Shown piece by piece: positions 1 to 7,855 of a DNA stretch of 56,503 nucleotides. The notes beneath the pieces are model-generated. The model ran no database searches. It was given only the letters and a program-made list of their open reading frames with translations, and was not told where the DNA came from. The stretch spans positions 1-56,503 of the forward strand of contig RKSL01000037.1 in assembly GCA_008633435.1 (NCBI GenBank). Direction: 5' to 3'. How positions within the stretch are numbered: the stretch's first letter is position 1; each line of letters begins with the position of its first letter. The DNA is from Candidatus Desulfobulbus rimicarensis (lineage in GTDB: Bacteria > Desulfobacterota > Desulfobulbia > Desulfobulbales > Desulfobulbaceae). A program made the translations under genes and the position numbers.

Positions 1-49
1 AGGCTTGGTGGTTCGTCTGCAGCAGGTGTGCCCGAGTGACATCTTTCAT
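1..49 (-). CDS. Possible start of a gene downstream of phoR (cut by window edge)
   Basis: An ATG on the minus strand opens a reading frame of 16 codons that runs off the window (MKDVTRAHLLQTNHQA). It lies 33 bases after the phoR stop and has an AGGG about 9 bases upstream, so it may be the next gene of the phoBR operon. Too little is present to say what it encodes, and a chance frame is possible. Confidence 0.3.
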   Translation of the reverse strand, partial: MKDVTRAHLLQTNHQA

Positions 50-82
50 CAAAAGACACCCTCTTTTTATCCTCGCCATCTG

Positions 83-1882
83 TCATGGAGCTGGCAGGAT
101 GAGGGTAAACAACGAGCCTTCCCCCAGAGTGCTTTGTAGTTCAACTGTTCCGTTATGGGACTCAGCAATATGCTTGACAATGGCCAGGCCAAGGCCTGTG
201 CCGCCATGTTCTCGACTTCTGGCTTTATCACAGCGATAGAAACGTTCAAAGATTCGTTTCTGATGTTCCGAGGCAATACCCGGGCCTTCATCCTGAACCT
301 GCAGACAGAGGTTTTTCTCCCCATTTTCCCGTTCAACTATTTCGGCAGAAAGTGAGACTGTTGAATCTTCCGGACTATAGGTAACTGCATTGGTCAACAG
401 GTTGATTACTGCCTGTTCAACCATCGGGCGATTTAACCTGGCTTTGAGGTTTTCAGGAATGCAGCGCAGGGTAAAGGTAATATTCTTCTGTTGAGCACTC
501 ACGCTACAGGTCTGAACAGCTGTTTCAAGAATCGATTTTATTTCCTCTTCACGCAGCTCCATGGCATTGTTTTCCGTGGTGTCTTCTATGCGGGCAAGGG
601 TTAACAAGTCATCAACAATGGCATCAAGCCGCACGGCCTGTTTATGAATAATCCCTAAAAAGTTTACCGCAGCTCCGGCATCATCAATGGCTCCATCAAG
701 GAGAGTTTCCACATAACCGCGAATTGCAGTTATGGGTGTTTTCAGCTCGTGGGAAACATTGGCAACAAAACTTTGCCTGATATTTTCCAGCTGATTTATT
801 CTCGTCAAATCATTAATGACCACCAGGCTCCCCATTTTTGTATTCTCTCCATCCTGCAACGGGTGAGCATGGCAGCGTAAATTCACCTGCTGTCCGTTTT
901 CAATCAGGCAGAGATCACGGGCAAGGGCATCGTCTATACAAAGAGAGTCATTAAGGAACTTCTGCAAAACTCTGTTGCGCAAAACACCTTCAAAGGCTAC
1001 TCCCTGTACTGCCTTATGATCAACATGAAACAGTTCAGCAGCAGCTCTGTTCATTCGTATTATGCGATGGTCATGGGCAAGAGCCAGTACCCCGTCATTC
1101 ATGCTGCCGAACACAGCCTCAAGCTCGTTGCGCTGCTGGCTGATTATTCGAATTCGACTGTTGAGCTGTCCGGCCATATGATTAAGCGCATGAGAAAGCT
1201 CTGCCATTTCCCGAGGCACAGAGCTTGCCTTAATGAGAATTGGCTGATCTGTTTCCCCACTGACCATGCGTTCAGCGCCACGGCGCATTTCTTCAAGGGG
1301 GCGGCTTATCCGGCGGGCAAGATAATACGACAATGCAGCTGCCACCAGCCCAATGCAAAAAATGCCATACATGATTTTTTTGTGGATCACAGCAAGCACG
1401 GTATCAAGAGTGGCCACAGAAACCGACAGACGCAGCACCCCTTTTTCCGGTGCCTGCTGGATGAGTGGAATGGCCACATAGAGCATGTTCTGCTGCAAGG
1501 TTTTGCTAAACCTTAGCGATGAACCTGTGGTGCCGGAAAACGCCTGGACAATTTCAGGACGCTTACCGTGATTATCCATCTGGGCTGGATTTTCATTGGA
1601 ATCGGCTAGAACAGTGCCGTCACCATTTATCACAGTAATCCGGGTAGAAGCTGCCCGACCAATAGTTCGGCAGAAATCCTGAAGCCCCCGAATATTGTCC
1701 CGGAGCAGAAGATTAACATGTGGCCTGAGCAGAATCGAACGATCCTGGATATCCTTTCGCATTTCACTGTAGTGAAAAGACTGCACCATCCTGGTGCCAT
1801 ACCAGCCAGCAGCAGCAAAGGAAATAATGATAATGAGAATTGCTGCAGGAAAAATCTGCCAGAAAAATCTTCGGTTTTTCAT
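83..1882 (-). CDS. phoR: Phosphate regulon sensor histidine kinase PhoR
   Basis: Inner-membrane sensor kinase that, in the known family, reads the state of the Pst transporter through PhoU and phosphorylates PhoB. The 599-residue protein has a first membrane segment at about 8-30, a periplasmic loop of about 135 residues, and a second membrane segment near 170-190. HAMP, then PAS (about 255-360) follow. The HisKA motif SHELKTP carries the phosphorylated His near 380. The ATPase domain shows NLLTNA, DEGPGI and GGTGLGLAIV. The gene starts 29 bases after the phoB stop, so phoB-phoR is one minus-strand operon. The periplasmic domain is larger than in E. coli PhoR, as is usual outside enterics. 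The ribosome binding site is weak, which may indicate translational coupling to phoB. Confidence 0.93.
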   Translation of the reverse strand: MKNRRFFWQIFPAAILIIIISFAAAGWYGTRMVQSFHYSEMRKDIQDRSILLRPHVNLLLRDNIRGLQDFCRTIGRAASTRITVINGDGTVLADSNENPAQMDNHGKRPEIVQAFSGTTGSSLRFSKTLQQNMLYVAIPLIQQAPEKGVLRLSVSVATLDTVLAVIHKKIMYGIFCIGLVAAALSYYLARRISRPLEEMRRGAERMVSGETDQPILIKASSVPREMAELSHALNHMAGQLNSRIRIISQQRNELEAVFGSMNDGVLALAHDHRIIRMNRAAAELFHVDHKAVQGVAFEGVLRNRVLQKFLNDSLCIDDALARDLCLIENGQQVNLRCHAHPLQDGENTKMGSLVVINDLTRINQLENIRQSFVANVSHELKTPITAIRGYVETLLDGAIDDAGAAVNFLGIIHKQAVRLDAIVDDLLTLARIEDTTENNAMELREEEIKSILETAVQTCSVSAQQKNITFTLRCIPENLKARLNRPMVEQAVINLLTNAVTYSPEDSTVSLSAEIVERENGEKNLCLQVQDEGPGIASEHQKRIFERFYRCDKARSREHGGTGLGLAIVKHIAESHNGTVELQSTLGEGSLFTLILPAP

Positions 1883-1911
1883 ATGATTACCACAAGAAAT
1901 ATTCAGAGAAG

Positions 1912-2610
1912 CTACTCTTTAAGACGATATCCTATACCACGTACGGTTTCTATATATTCTCCCATTCTGCCCAGTTTTTTGCGAAGGCCAAAAATCTGCA
2001 CATCCACGGCCCGGGGAGTAATAAGATAATCGTAGCCACGAATCCGGTCAATTATTTGCTGCCTGCTGAATACCCATCCCGGCCGGGTTGCCAACTGCTC
2101 AAGAATGGTAAACTCTGTGGTTGTCAGATGAATCGGTTTATCCTCAACCAGAACCTCATGTCGACCAGGGTGGATAACCAAGGAGTGAATGGCAATGCTT
2201 TCCTGGACCGGTTCCTGGTCGAGCAGTTTTTTCTCATGTTTTCTACGTAACAATGCCTGAACCCGGGCAATGAGTACCCTGGGGCTGAACGGTTTAGTGA
2301 CGTAATCATCAGCGCCGCAACTTAACCCTGTTACTATATCATCTTCTTCACTCTTAGCGGTGAGCATGATGATGCAGGGCTGGGTAAAATCTTTTTTGGC
2401 ACGAATAACTGTACAGACCTCGGTACCGTCCTTTCCGGGCAGCATCAGATCAAGAAGAATAAGATCAACTCTTTCTTGTTCAAGTATCTCTAATGCCTCT
2501 TCACCGGAATCGGCACAGGTCACATTGAATCCTGCTTTAATAAGATTATAACTGACAAGTTGCTGGATATCTGCGTCGTCTTCAACGACAAGTATGTTTG
2601 CTTTAGCCAC
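1912..2610 (-). CDS. phoB: Phosphate regulon response regulator PhoB
   Basis: OmpR-type response regulator: an N-terminal receiver with the acidic pair VVEDD, phospho-acceptor Asp in ILLDLMLPG, and the conserved TAK and VTKPF positions, followed by a winged-helix DNA-binding domain. I place the start at a GTG (2608-2610), preceded by GCAGGAG with 8-base spacing, giving 232 residues, close to the usual PhoB length. A longer version starting at an ATG at 2670 is possible: it has a GAGGGGGG 8-9 bases upstream and would add 20 residues not expected in the family. Four 11-bp repeats lie 40 bases above that ATG, consistent with autoregulation. phoR follows after 29 bases. Confidence 0.92.
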   Translation of the reverse strand: MAKANILVVEDDADIQQLVSYNLIKAGFNVTCADSGEEALEILEQERVDLILLDLMLPGKDGTEVCTVIRAKKDFTQPCIIMLTAKSEEDDIVTGLSCGADDYVTKPFSPRVLIARVQALLRRKHEKKLLDQEPVQESIAIHSLVIHPGRHEVLVEDKPIHLTTTEFTILEQLATRPGWVFSRQQIIDRIRGYDYLITPRAVDVQIFGLRKKLGRMGEYIETVRGIGYRLKE

Positions 2611-2709
2611 AGAGGATGCTCCTGCAGGTATGTTACGAATTGGAATCACGTCAATAGTGTCATGAAGCATTTTACCTGCCCCCCCTCAGCTTGCAACAAA
2701 AAAGCCCAC

Positions 2710-2753
2710 CCTAACACTATCCTAATACAACTGTAACAAAACCCTAAAACAAT
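2710..2753 (+). promoter_or_regulatory. Tandem Pho-box-like 11-bp repeats before phoB
   Basis: Four directly adjoining 11-mers read on the plus strand: CCTAACACTAT, CCTAATACAAC, TGTAACAAAAC, CCTAAAACAAT. The 11-bp period with a conserved core and AT-rich remainder matches how PhoB dimers bind tandem half-sites. The same core occurs before phoU and pstS. The orientation is opposite to phoB transcription. The binding role is inferred from position, period and gene context. Confidence 0.75.
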
Positions 2754-2791
2754 CAGTTACAACACGCACAAGAATTTAAGAAAAGAGTGAT

Positions 2792-2827
2792 GGGTGCCTT
2801 GAAAATTTAGAATTTTTCAAGGTGGCC
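2792..2827. repeat. 36-bp palindromic repeat, copy 1
   Basis: GGGTGC, then CCTTGAAAA and TTTTTCAAGG arms around an AT-rich centre, then TGGCC. It is nearly identical to the element at 28193-28228 (only a few differences in 36 bases). It sits about 115 bases after the stop of the HD-GYP gene and may act as a transcription terminator or mRNA end. Confidence 0.6.
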
Positions 2828-2942
2828 TGATGTCATTTAAGCACAGATAAGCGCAAACCCGGCATGACCGCACGTACCTCTTGTTTTTCTCGTAACTGTG
2901 GTATGGAAAAGGCAGAAATACGCTTATAAGACAAAGCCGGGA

Positions 2943-3998
2943 TTATTGAAAGGATGTGACAAGTTCAGGCACAACATCAGCGGTAAAAATGTCCACCAGT
3001 TCTGCGTCAAACTGACGACCTGTACACTGACGCAGCTCAGCAACAGCCTGCACTGCAGAAAAATTTCGACGATAATTCCGGCGAGAGGTCATGGCATCAT
3101 AGCTATCAACAATAGTTATTATTCGTGTTAACAGATCAATTTCATTTTCACCAATACCATCAGGATAGCCTTTGCCGTCAAGACGCTCGTGGTGATGGCG
3201 AATGATTAGGCTTTTCCGTTCCATAAACCGCAAAGGCTCAACAATTTTGGCGCCAACCTCGGGATGTTTTTTAATCAGTTCCCACTCTTCCGGGGTCAAC
3301 TTACCTGATTTTTGAATACAGGAGAGATCAATAACCAGTTTGCCAATATCATGGAACTGTGCAGCCCGGCGCAGGACAAGACGATCCTCAGCTGAAATAT
3401 CCACATAATCAGCAATGCGCATGGAAAGGTCTGTAACGCGACAGGTGTGGCCGGCAGTATACTCATCTTTTTCCTCCATTGCCGCCTGCAACGAGGACAT
3501 AAGTCGAACGGTGGAGTGTTCCAGATGCTCACTATATCGCTCAAGAATAATATTTTGTTCAGCCAGTTCCCGGGTTTTTTTCTGTACTTCTCTTTCCAGG
3601 GTCTTTTTATAGAGATGCTCTTGACGAATATACGTCCGTTTTTCAACCGCACGCTTAATCTTGATATTGAACAAATCAAGATCATCAATGGGCTTTGTTA
3701 AAAAATCATAAGCTCCAAGATTGATGGCCTTAACCGCATAGTCTATGGAGCCAGCACCTGTAAGAAACAGCACAGGAATATCGATATTTTGCTGATTAAG
3801 ACGATCGAGAGTTTCAAAACCATCAAGATCGGGCATATTAATATCGAGGATAATGACATCATACTCGTCATTGACCGTTGTCAGCACATCTCTTCCAGAA
3901 CAGACCCCAACCACTGCATAGCCGAACATGGTGAGAATATTTTCCACCGTTGTCCGTACAGCATTATCGTCATCTGCTATGAGAATTTTTGTCTGCAT
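2943..3998 (-). CDS. Response regulator with HD-GYP output domain (c-di-GMP phosphodiesterase type)
   Basis: Cytoplasmic two-component protein of 351 residues. A receiver domain (1-120) shows ILIADDD, the phospho-acceptor in IILDINMPDLDG, and FLTKP. A helical, probably coiled-coil linker spans about 125-165. The C-terminal HD-GYP domain shows the metal-binding AAQFHDIGK and HHERLDGKGYPDG motifs with all key residues intact, so c-di-GMP hydrolysis is expected from the family. It lies between phoB and the divergent phoU-pst genes, sharing the 388-bp region 3999-4386 with phoU. No cognate kinase lies next to it; PhoR or a distant kinase may act on it. The start follows a GGGTGG-like site. Confidence 0.88.
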   Translation of the reverse strand: MQTKILIADDDNAVRTTVENILTMFGYAVVGVCSGRDVLTTVNDEYDVIILDINMPDLDGFETLDRLNQQNIDIPVLFLTGAGSIDYAVKAINLGAYDFLTKPIDDLDLFNIKIKRAVEKRTYIRQEHLYKKTLEREVQKKTRELAEQNIILERYSEHLEHSTVRLMSSLQAAMEEKDEYTAGHTCRVTDLSMRIADYVDISAEDRLVLRRAAQFHDIGKLVIDLSCIQKSGKLTPEEWELIKKHPEVGAKIVEPLRFMERKSLIIRHHHERLDGKGYPDGIGENEIDLLTRIITIVDSYDAMTSRRNYRRNFSAVQAVAELRQCTGRQFDAELVDIFTADVVPELVTSFQ

Positions 3999-4126
3999 GG
4001 TCAGCCCACCCTGAACTTTTCAAAAGTCATCTGTAAATAGAGTATTTCTTAAGTAAATTCTCTCATAAATCGAATCAATTGCAAGATCAAATATCATTTT
4101 TCATCATTTTCAAGAACCACCAATTC

Positions 4127-4170
4127 CCTAATGCAATCCTAACAAAATTCTAACCCAACCCTAAAAGATA
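4127..4170 (+). promoter_or_regulatory. Tandem Pho-box-like 11-bp repeats before phoU-pst
   Basis: Four adjoining 11-mers: CCTAATGCAAT, CCTAACAAAAT, TCTAACCCAAC, CCTAAAAGATA. Period and core match the array before phoB. They lie 217 bases above the phoU start, in the divergent region between the HD-GYP gene (start 3998) and phoU, so they could serve either gene. The orientation is forward for phoU. A long leader follows that contains a degenerate copy of a dispersed repeat. Confidence 0.78.
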
Positions 4171-4240
4171 TTTATTTAAAAGAGATTAGCAACTATCGCT
4201 GCTCCAGGTCAAGCTACTCAAACACGTTTCTCTGGTACAA

Positions 4241-4363
4241 ATTGTCTGACCAGCAAGACTGGATCAAAACGAGACCGACAACAAAGAGCAAAGACTTCGA
4301 ACCATGCACGGTGGTTATTGCGGCATGGCAACCATACATAGCGTTTTGAAACACTTTCATAAA
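4241..4363. repeat. Degenerate copy of ~100-bp intergenic repeat
   Basis: Within the phoU leader, ACCAGCAAGACTGGATCAAA, GGTTATTGCGGCATGGCA and ACTTTCATAAAC align in order with the repeat units at 14885-15080 and 24661-24757. Divergence is high, so this is a probable old copy. Besides the Pho boxes and this repeat, the 388-bp gap 3999-4386 shows only the phoU ribosome binding site GGAGG. Confidence 0.4.
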
Positions 4364-4386
4364 CACTGATCCGCAAGGAGGGTAGA

Positions 4387-5049
4387 GTGCCCCATCAAAT
4401 AACGTTCCACCGAGAAATTGAAAAGCTGAAACAAAAATTTATGATTCTTGGCTCCATGGTTGAAGACAGACTGCAAAAGACCAGTCTTGCCATGAAGTCC
4501 CGTTCATCGGAGCTTCTTGAACAAATTATCAGCTCTGACTGGGAAATTGATGAAATGGAAATAGAGGTTGAAGAAGAATGTCTGAAGATTCTAGCTCTGC
4601 ACCAGCCGGTGGCCAGCGATCTCCGGCTGCTCATTGCCATAATAAAAATTAACAATGAGCTGGAACGCATTGCTGATAATGCCGTCAATATTGCCCAGCG
4701 CATTCAAACCATAAGCAAAGACTCCACCCTTGAATTCACCATTGATTACGAGCCAATGTTTGGCATAGTCCTGAACATGTTCAAACTGGGGCTTGATGCT
4801 CTTGTTACAGAAAACTCTGATCTTGCCCGCCGGATTTTCATTGAAGATGAAACAGTTAACCAGCTTCGTAATCAGGCCTATAAAGACGTTATACGCGAAC
4901 TGACCAAAGAAGCTGGCCATGGAAAATGTCTGGTGAATCTTTACCTGATGGCGCGCCATCTTGAGCGTATCGGCGATCGAATCAAAAACATTGCCGAAGA
5001 AGTCATCTATCTTGTTGAAGGAAAAATAGTCCGGGGGGAATCGCATTAA
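4387..5049 (+). CDS. phoU: Phosphate signalling complex protein PhoU
   Basis: Cytoplasmic all-helical protein of 220 residues, made of two PhoU repeats (about 10-100 and 115-210) with the acidic metal-binding helices (EIDEMEIEVEEECL; ERIADNAVNIAQRI; ERIGDRIKNIAEEV). In the family it couples Pst transport activity to PhoR and restrains uptake. The start is GTG, with GGAGG five bases before it. It heads the plus-strand order phoU-pstC-pstA-pstS-pstB, with one base between its stop and pstC, unlike the enteric order where phoU is last. PhoB-like repeats lie 217 bases upstream. Confidence 0.95.
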   Translation: MPHQITFHREIEKLKQKFMILGSMVEDRLQKTSLAMKSRSSELLEQIISSDWEIDEMEIEVEEECLKILALHQPVASDLRLLIAIIKINNELERIADNAVNIAQRIQTISKDSTLEFTIDYEPMFGIVLNMFKLGLDALVTENSDLARRIFIEDETVNQLRNQAYKDVIRELTKEAGHGKCLVNLYLMARHLERIGDRIKNIAEEVIYLVEGKIVRGESH

Positions 5050-5050
5050 C

Positions 5051-6436
5051 ATGCACTTGTCATTTTTTCTCCTGATCCTGCTCGCCCTTTCTTCTGGTGC
5101 CTATATGTTGGGCAAACAGAAGGCTCTGCAGTTTACCAGGGAACGGGGTGCAGCCGCCATCCACTCCCGGCCGGGCTATTACGGGCTGTTGCTGGCTCTC
5201 TGGTGCGCCCTGCCCTCATTGTTTATTTTTCTGTTCTGGACATTTTTTTCAGATACAGTCCTCACCTCACTTGCGATCAATACTCTGCCTGAATCACTGC
5301 AAAATCTTGCCCCGGATCAACTCAACCTGATGGTCAATGACTTGCGTAACCTTGTTGCCGGTCATGTTGCGCCCCGTGATATTGACCCGGTGCTACAGCT
5401 TGCCGCTGACAAATACAACAGCATGGCCAGTATCAGCAAACTTGCCCTTGGCGCAGTCATGTTCTGCGCAGCTACGGTCTCATCCCTGCTGGTGTACAAA
5501 CGTATCGTGCCTGAAATGCGAGCTCGGAACAGGGTTGAAAGAATTATCAAAATCGCCCTGATGCTCTGCTCTGTCATTGCCATTCTTACCACCATAGGCA
5601 TTGTTGTTTCTGTGCTCTTTGAGTCGATCAGATTTTTTAAACAGGTCCCCATAACCGACTTTCTCTTCGGGCTGAAATGGAGTCCTCAAATGGCCATGCG
5701 AGCCGACCAGGCGGGAAGCTCAGGAAGTTTTGGGGCTGTTCCTATAATGGCGGGAACCTTTCTGATCTCAGGAATCGCTCTGACCGTTGCCGTGCCCACC
5801 GGGCTTATGTCGGCAATTTATCTCTCTGAATATGCCGGGCCAAGAGTGCGGACATGGGCAAAACCTATTATGGAAATTCTGGCAGGTGTCCCCACGGTGG
5901 TCTACGGTTTTTTTGCCGCTCTGGTCGTCTCCCCGTTCATTCGTAACAGCGGTGAAATGTTTGGCCTGCAGGTTTCTTCTGAAAGTGCTCTTGCTGCTGG
6001 TCTTGTCATGGGGGTGATGATAATCCCATTTATTTCTTCACTCTCAGATGATGTCATCAATGCCGTGCCCCAGGCCATGCGGGATGGCTCATACGGACTG
6101 GGCGCGACCAAGAGTGAAACAATAACCAACGTTATCATTCCTGCAGCCCTGCCTGGCATTGTCGGCGGGGTGCTGCTAGCCGCCTCAAGAGCCATTGGCG
6201 AAACCATGATTGTAGTCATGGCTGCCGGACTATCCGCCAACCTGACTGCAAATCCACTACATGCTGTGACCACAGTGACTGTACAGATAGTTACCCTGCT
6301 GGTCGGAGATCAGGAGTTTGACAGCCCCAAGACTCTGGCCGCCTTTGCCCTGGGTCTGCTTCTTTTTCTGGTGACTCTGGTTTTTAATGTTGTTGCCCTT
6401 TATGTGGTTCGAAAATACCGTGAAGAATATGAATAA
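5051..6436 (+). CDS. pstC: Phosphate ABC transporter permease PstC
   Basis: Inner-membrane permease of 461 residues that pairs with PstA to move phosphate delivered by PstS. The C-terminal part (about 170-461) holds the usual six membrane segments and the permease EAA-type loop (DGSYGLGATKSETITNVIIP). Ahead of it is an extension of about 165 residues with three more hydrophobic segments and a soluble loop (about 69-128), making it much longer than the ~320-residue E. coli protein. Long forms are common in other proteobacterial lineages. It is coupled to phoU (1-bp gap) and overlaps pstA by 8 bases. Confidence 0.93.
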   Translation: MHLSFFLLILLALSSGAYMLGKQKALQFTRERGAAAIHSRPGYYGLLLALWCALPSLFIFLFWTFFSDTVLTSLAINTLPESLQNLAPDQLNLMVNDLRNLVAGHVAPRDIDPVLQLAADKYNSMASISKLALGAVMFCAATVSSLLVYKRIVPEMRARNRVERIIKIALMLCSVIAILTTIGIVVSVLFESIRFFKQVPITDFLFGLKWSPQMAMRADQAGSSGSFGAVPIMAGTFLISGIALTVAVPTGLMSAIYLSEYAGPRVRTWAKPIMEILAGVPTVVYGFFAALVVSPFIRNSGEMFGLQVSSESALAAGLVMGVMIIPFISSLSDDVINAVPQAMRDGSYGLGATKSETITNVIIPAALPGIVGGVLLAASRAIGETMIVVMAAGLSANLTANPLHAVTTVTVQIVTLLVGDQEFDSPKTLAAFALGLLLFLVTLVFNVVALYVVRKYREEYE

Positions 6437-7742
6437 TACCAAACACTCAGCAGCATATACACCACATGACGCCAGCAGTCGTGAAGAATCGACCATGCAG
6501 CGGGTTAACGTCGGCCTTGCCCGGCGATATCGCCGGGAGCGACTGTTTCGTTACTGCGGACTTGGGGCAATTATTGCCAGTATCGGCTTCCTGCTCCTGC
6601 TCTTTATTTCCATAACCGCTAATGGCTGGACAGCTTTTATCCAAACAGAGATTCTCCTTGATATAAAATTCAGTGCCGAACATTTTGATGTGGATAACCT
6701 CTCTGCGGCAAATTACGGCGCACTGGTCAAGAGCAGTATGCGACAACTTTTTCCCGATGTGAAAAACCGACGTGAAAAGCGCAAACTTTATAAACTTGTC
6801 AGCTCTGGAGCTGTCTATCGCCTCCAGAAAATGGTGATGAAAGATACCGGTATTATCGGCACCACACAAGCTGTCTGGCTGCCTGCAGATGACGAAGTTG
6901 ACATGTTTGCCAAAGGGCGTGTTGATCGAGATCTTGCTGAAAATAACCGTCGTTTAAATGATAAGCAGATCCACTGGATTGATACACTCTCAGCAACAGG
7001 CAGGCTGAAGAAAAAATTCAACACCACGTTTTTTACGGCTGGAGATTCCCGGGAACCAGAACTTGCAGGTATTCGGGGTGCAACAGCAGGTTCCCTCTTT
7101 ACCCTGGCAGTCACCCTTTTTCTGTCGTTTCCCATAGGGGTTGCCACGGCTGTATATCTTGAAGAATTTGCGCCAAAGAACAAATGGACAGATCTGGTTG
7201 AGGTGAACATCAACAACCTGGCAGCCGTGCCCTCCATTGTTTTTGGGCTGCTAGGGCTGGCATTTTTCTTAAACATTCTCGGCATGCCCAGATCAGCTCC
7301 GCTGGTTGGCGGTCTCGTTCTCACTCTGATGACTCTGCCCACCATTATCATTGCTTCCCGGGCTTCGCTGAAATCCGTGCCGCCATCCATCAAAGAGGCA
7401 GCACTTGGTGTCGGTGCATCCAAGATGCAGGCGATCACCCATCACATTCTGCCGCTGGCGCTTCCGGGCATGATGACCGGAACAATCATCGGCATGGCTC
7501 AGGCATTGGGGGAAACAGCCCCGCTGCTGATGATAGGCATGGTCGCCTTTATTGTAGACGTTCCTGGTTCTGTCACTGATCCGGCAACGGTACTGCCGGT
7601 GCAGATATATCTCTGGGCTGATTCACCTGAGCGTGCTTTTGTCGAGCGGACATCAGCTGCAATCATGGTCTTGCTGGCCTTTCTTATCTCAATGAATGCC
7701 ATTGCGGTCTTTCTCCGCAGAAAATTTGAACGTCGCTGGTAG
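6429..7742 (+). CDS. pstA: Phosphate ABC transporter permease PstA (long form)
   Basis: Second permease of the Pst transporter, 437 residues from an ATG overlapping the pstC stop. An in-frame ATG at 6495 is an alternative start. After a first membrane segment comes a loop of roughly 150 residues of the DUF3333 type found in long PstA proteins, probably periplasmic. The permease core follows, with the EAA loop EAALGVGASKMQAITHHILP, and ends in the basic tail RRKFERRW. E. coli PstA is about 296 residues, so the extra length lies mainly in the loop. The Pho-box-like pair and pstS follow. Confidence 0.93.
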   Translation: MNNTKHSAAYTPHDASSREESTMQRVNVGLARRYRRERLFRYCGLGAIIASIGFLLLLFISITANGWTAFIQTEILLDIKFSAEHFDVDNLSAANYGALVKSSMRQLFPDVKNRREKRKLYKLVSSGAVYRLQKMVMKDTGIIGTTQAVWLPADDEVDMFAKGRVDRDLAENNRRLNDKQIHWIDTLSATGRLKKKFNTTFFTAGDSREPELAGIRGATAGSLFTLAVTLFLSFPIGVATAVYLEEFAPKNKWTDLVEVNINNLAAVPSIVFGLLGLAFFLNILGMPRSAPLVGGLVLTLMTLPTIIIASRASLKSVPPSIKEAALGVGASKMQAITHHILPLALPGMMTGTIIGMAQALGETAPLLMIGMVAFIVDVPGSVTDPATVLPVQIYLWADSPERAFVERTSAAIMVLLAFLISMNAIAVFLRRKFERRW

Positions 7743-7770
7743 CTGCAGCATAACTGTTTCCGAACACTTG

Positions 7771-7792
7771 CCTAATCAAACCCTAACAATGC
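7771..7792 (+). promoter_or_regulatory. Pho-box-like repeat pair before pstS
   Basis: CCTAATCAAAC and CCTAACAATGC are two adjoining 11-mers with the same core as the arrays at phoB and phoU. They end 64 bases before the pstS ATG. The following 11-mers fit poorly, so this is a two-unit site. It suggests an extra internal promoter that lets the binding protein be made in excess of the permeases. Confidence 0.65.
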
Positions 7793-7855
7793 ATGAGTAA
7801 ATACTAATCGTCATCTTGTAAGAAACCCCTTTATTTACTTTTTTAGGAGACATCC

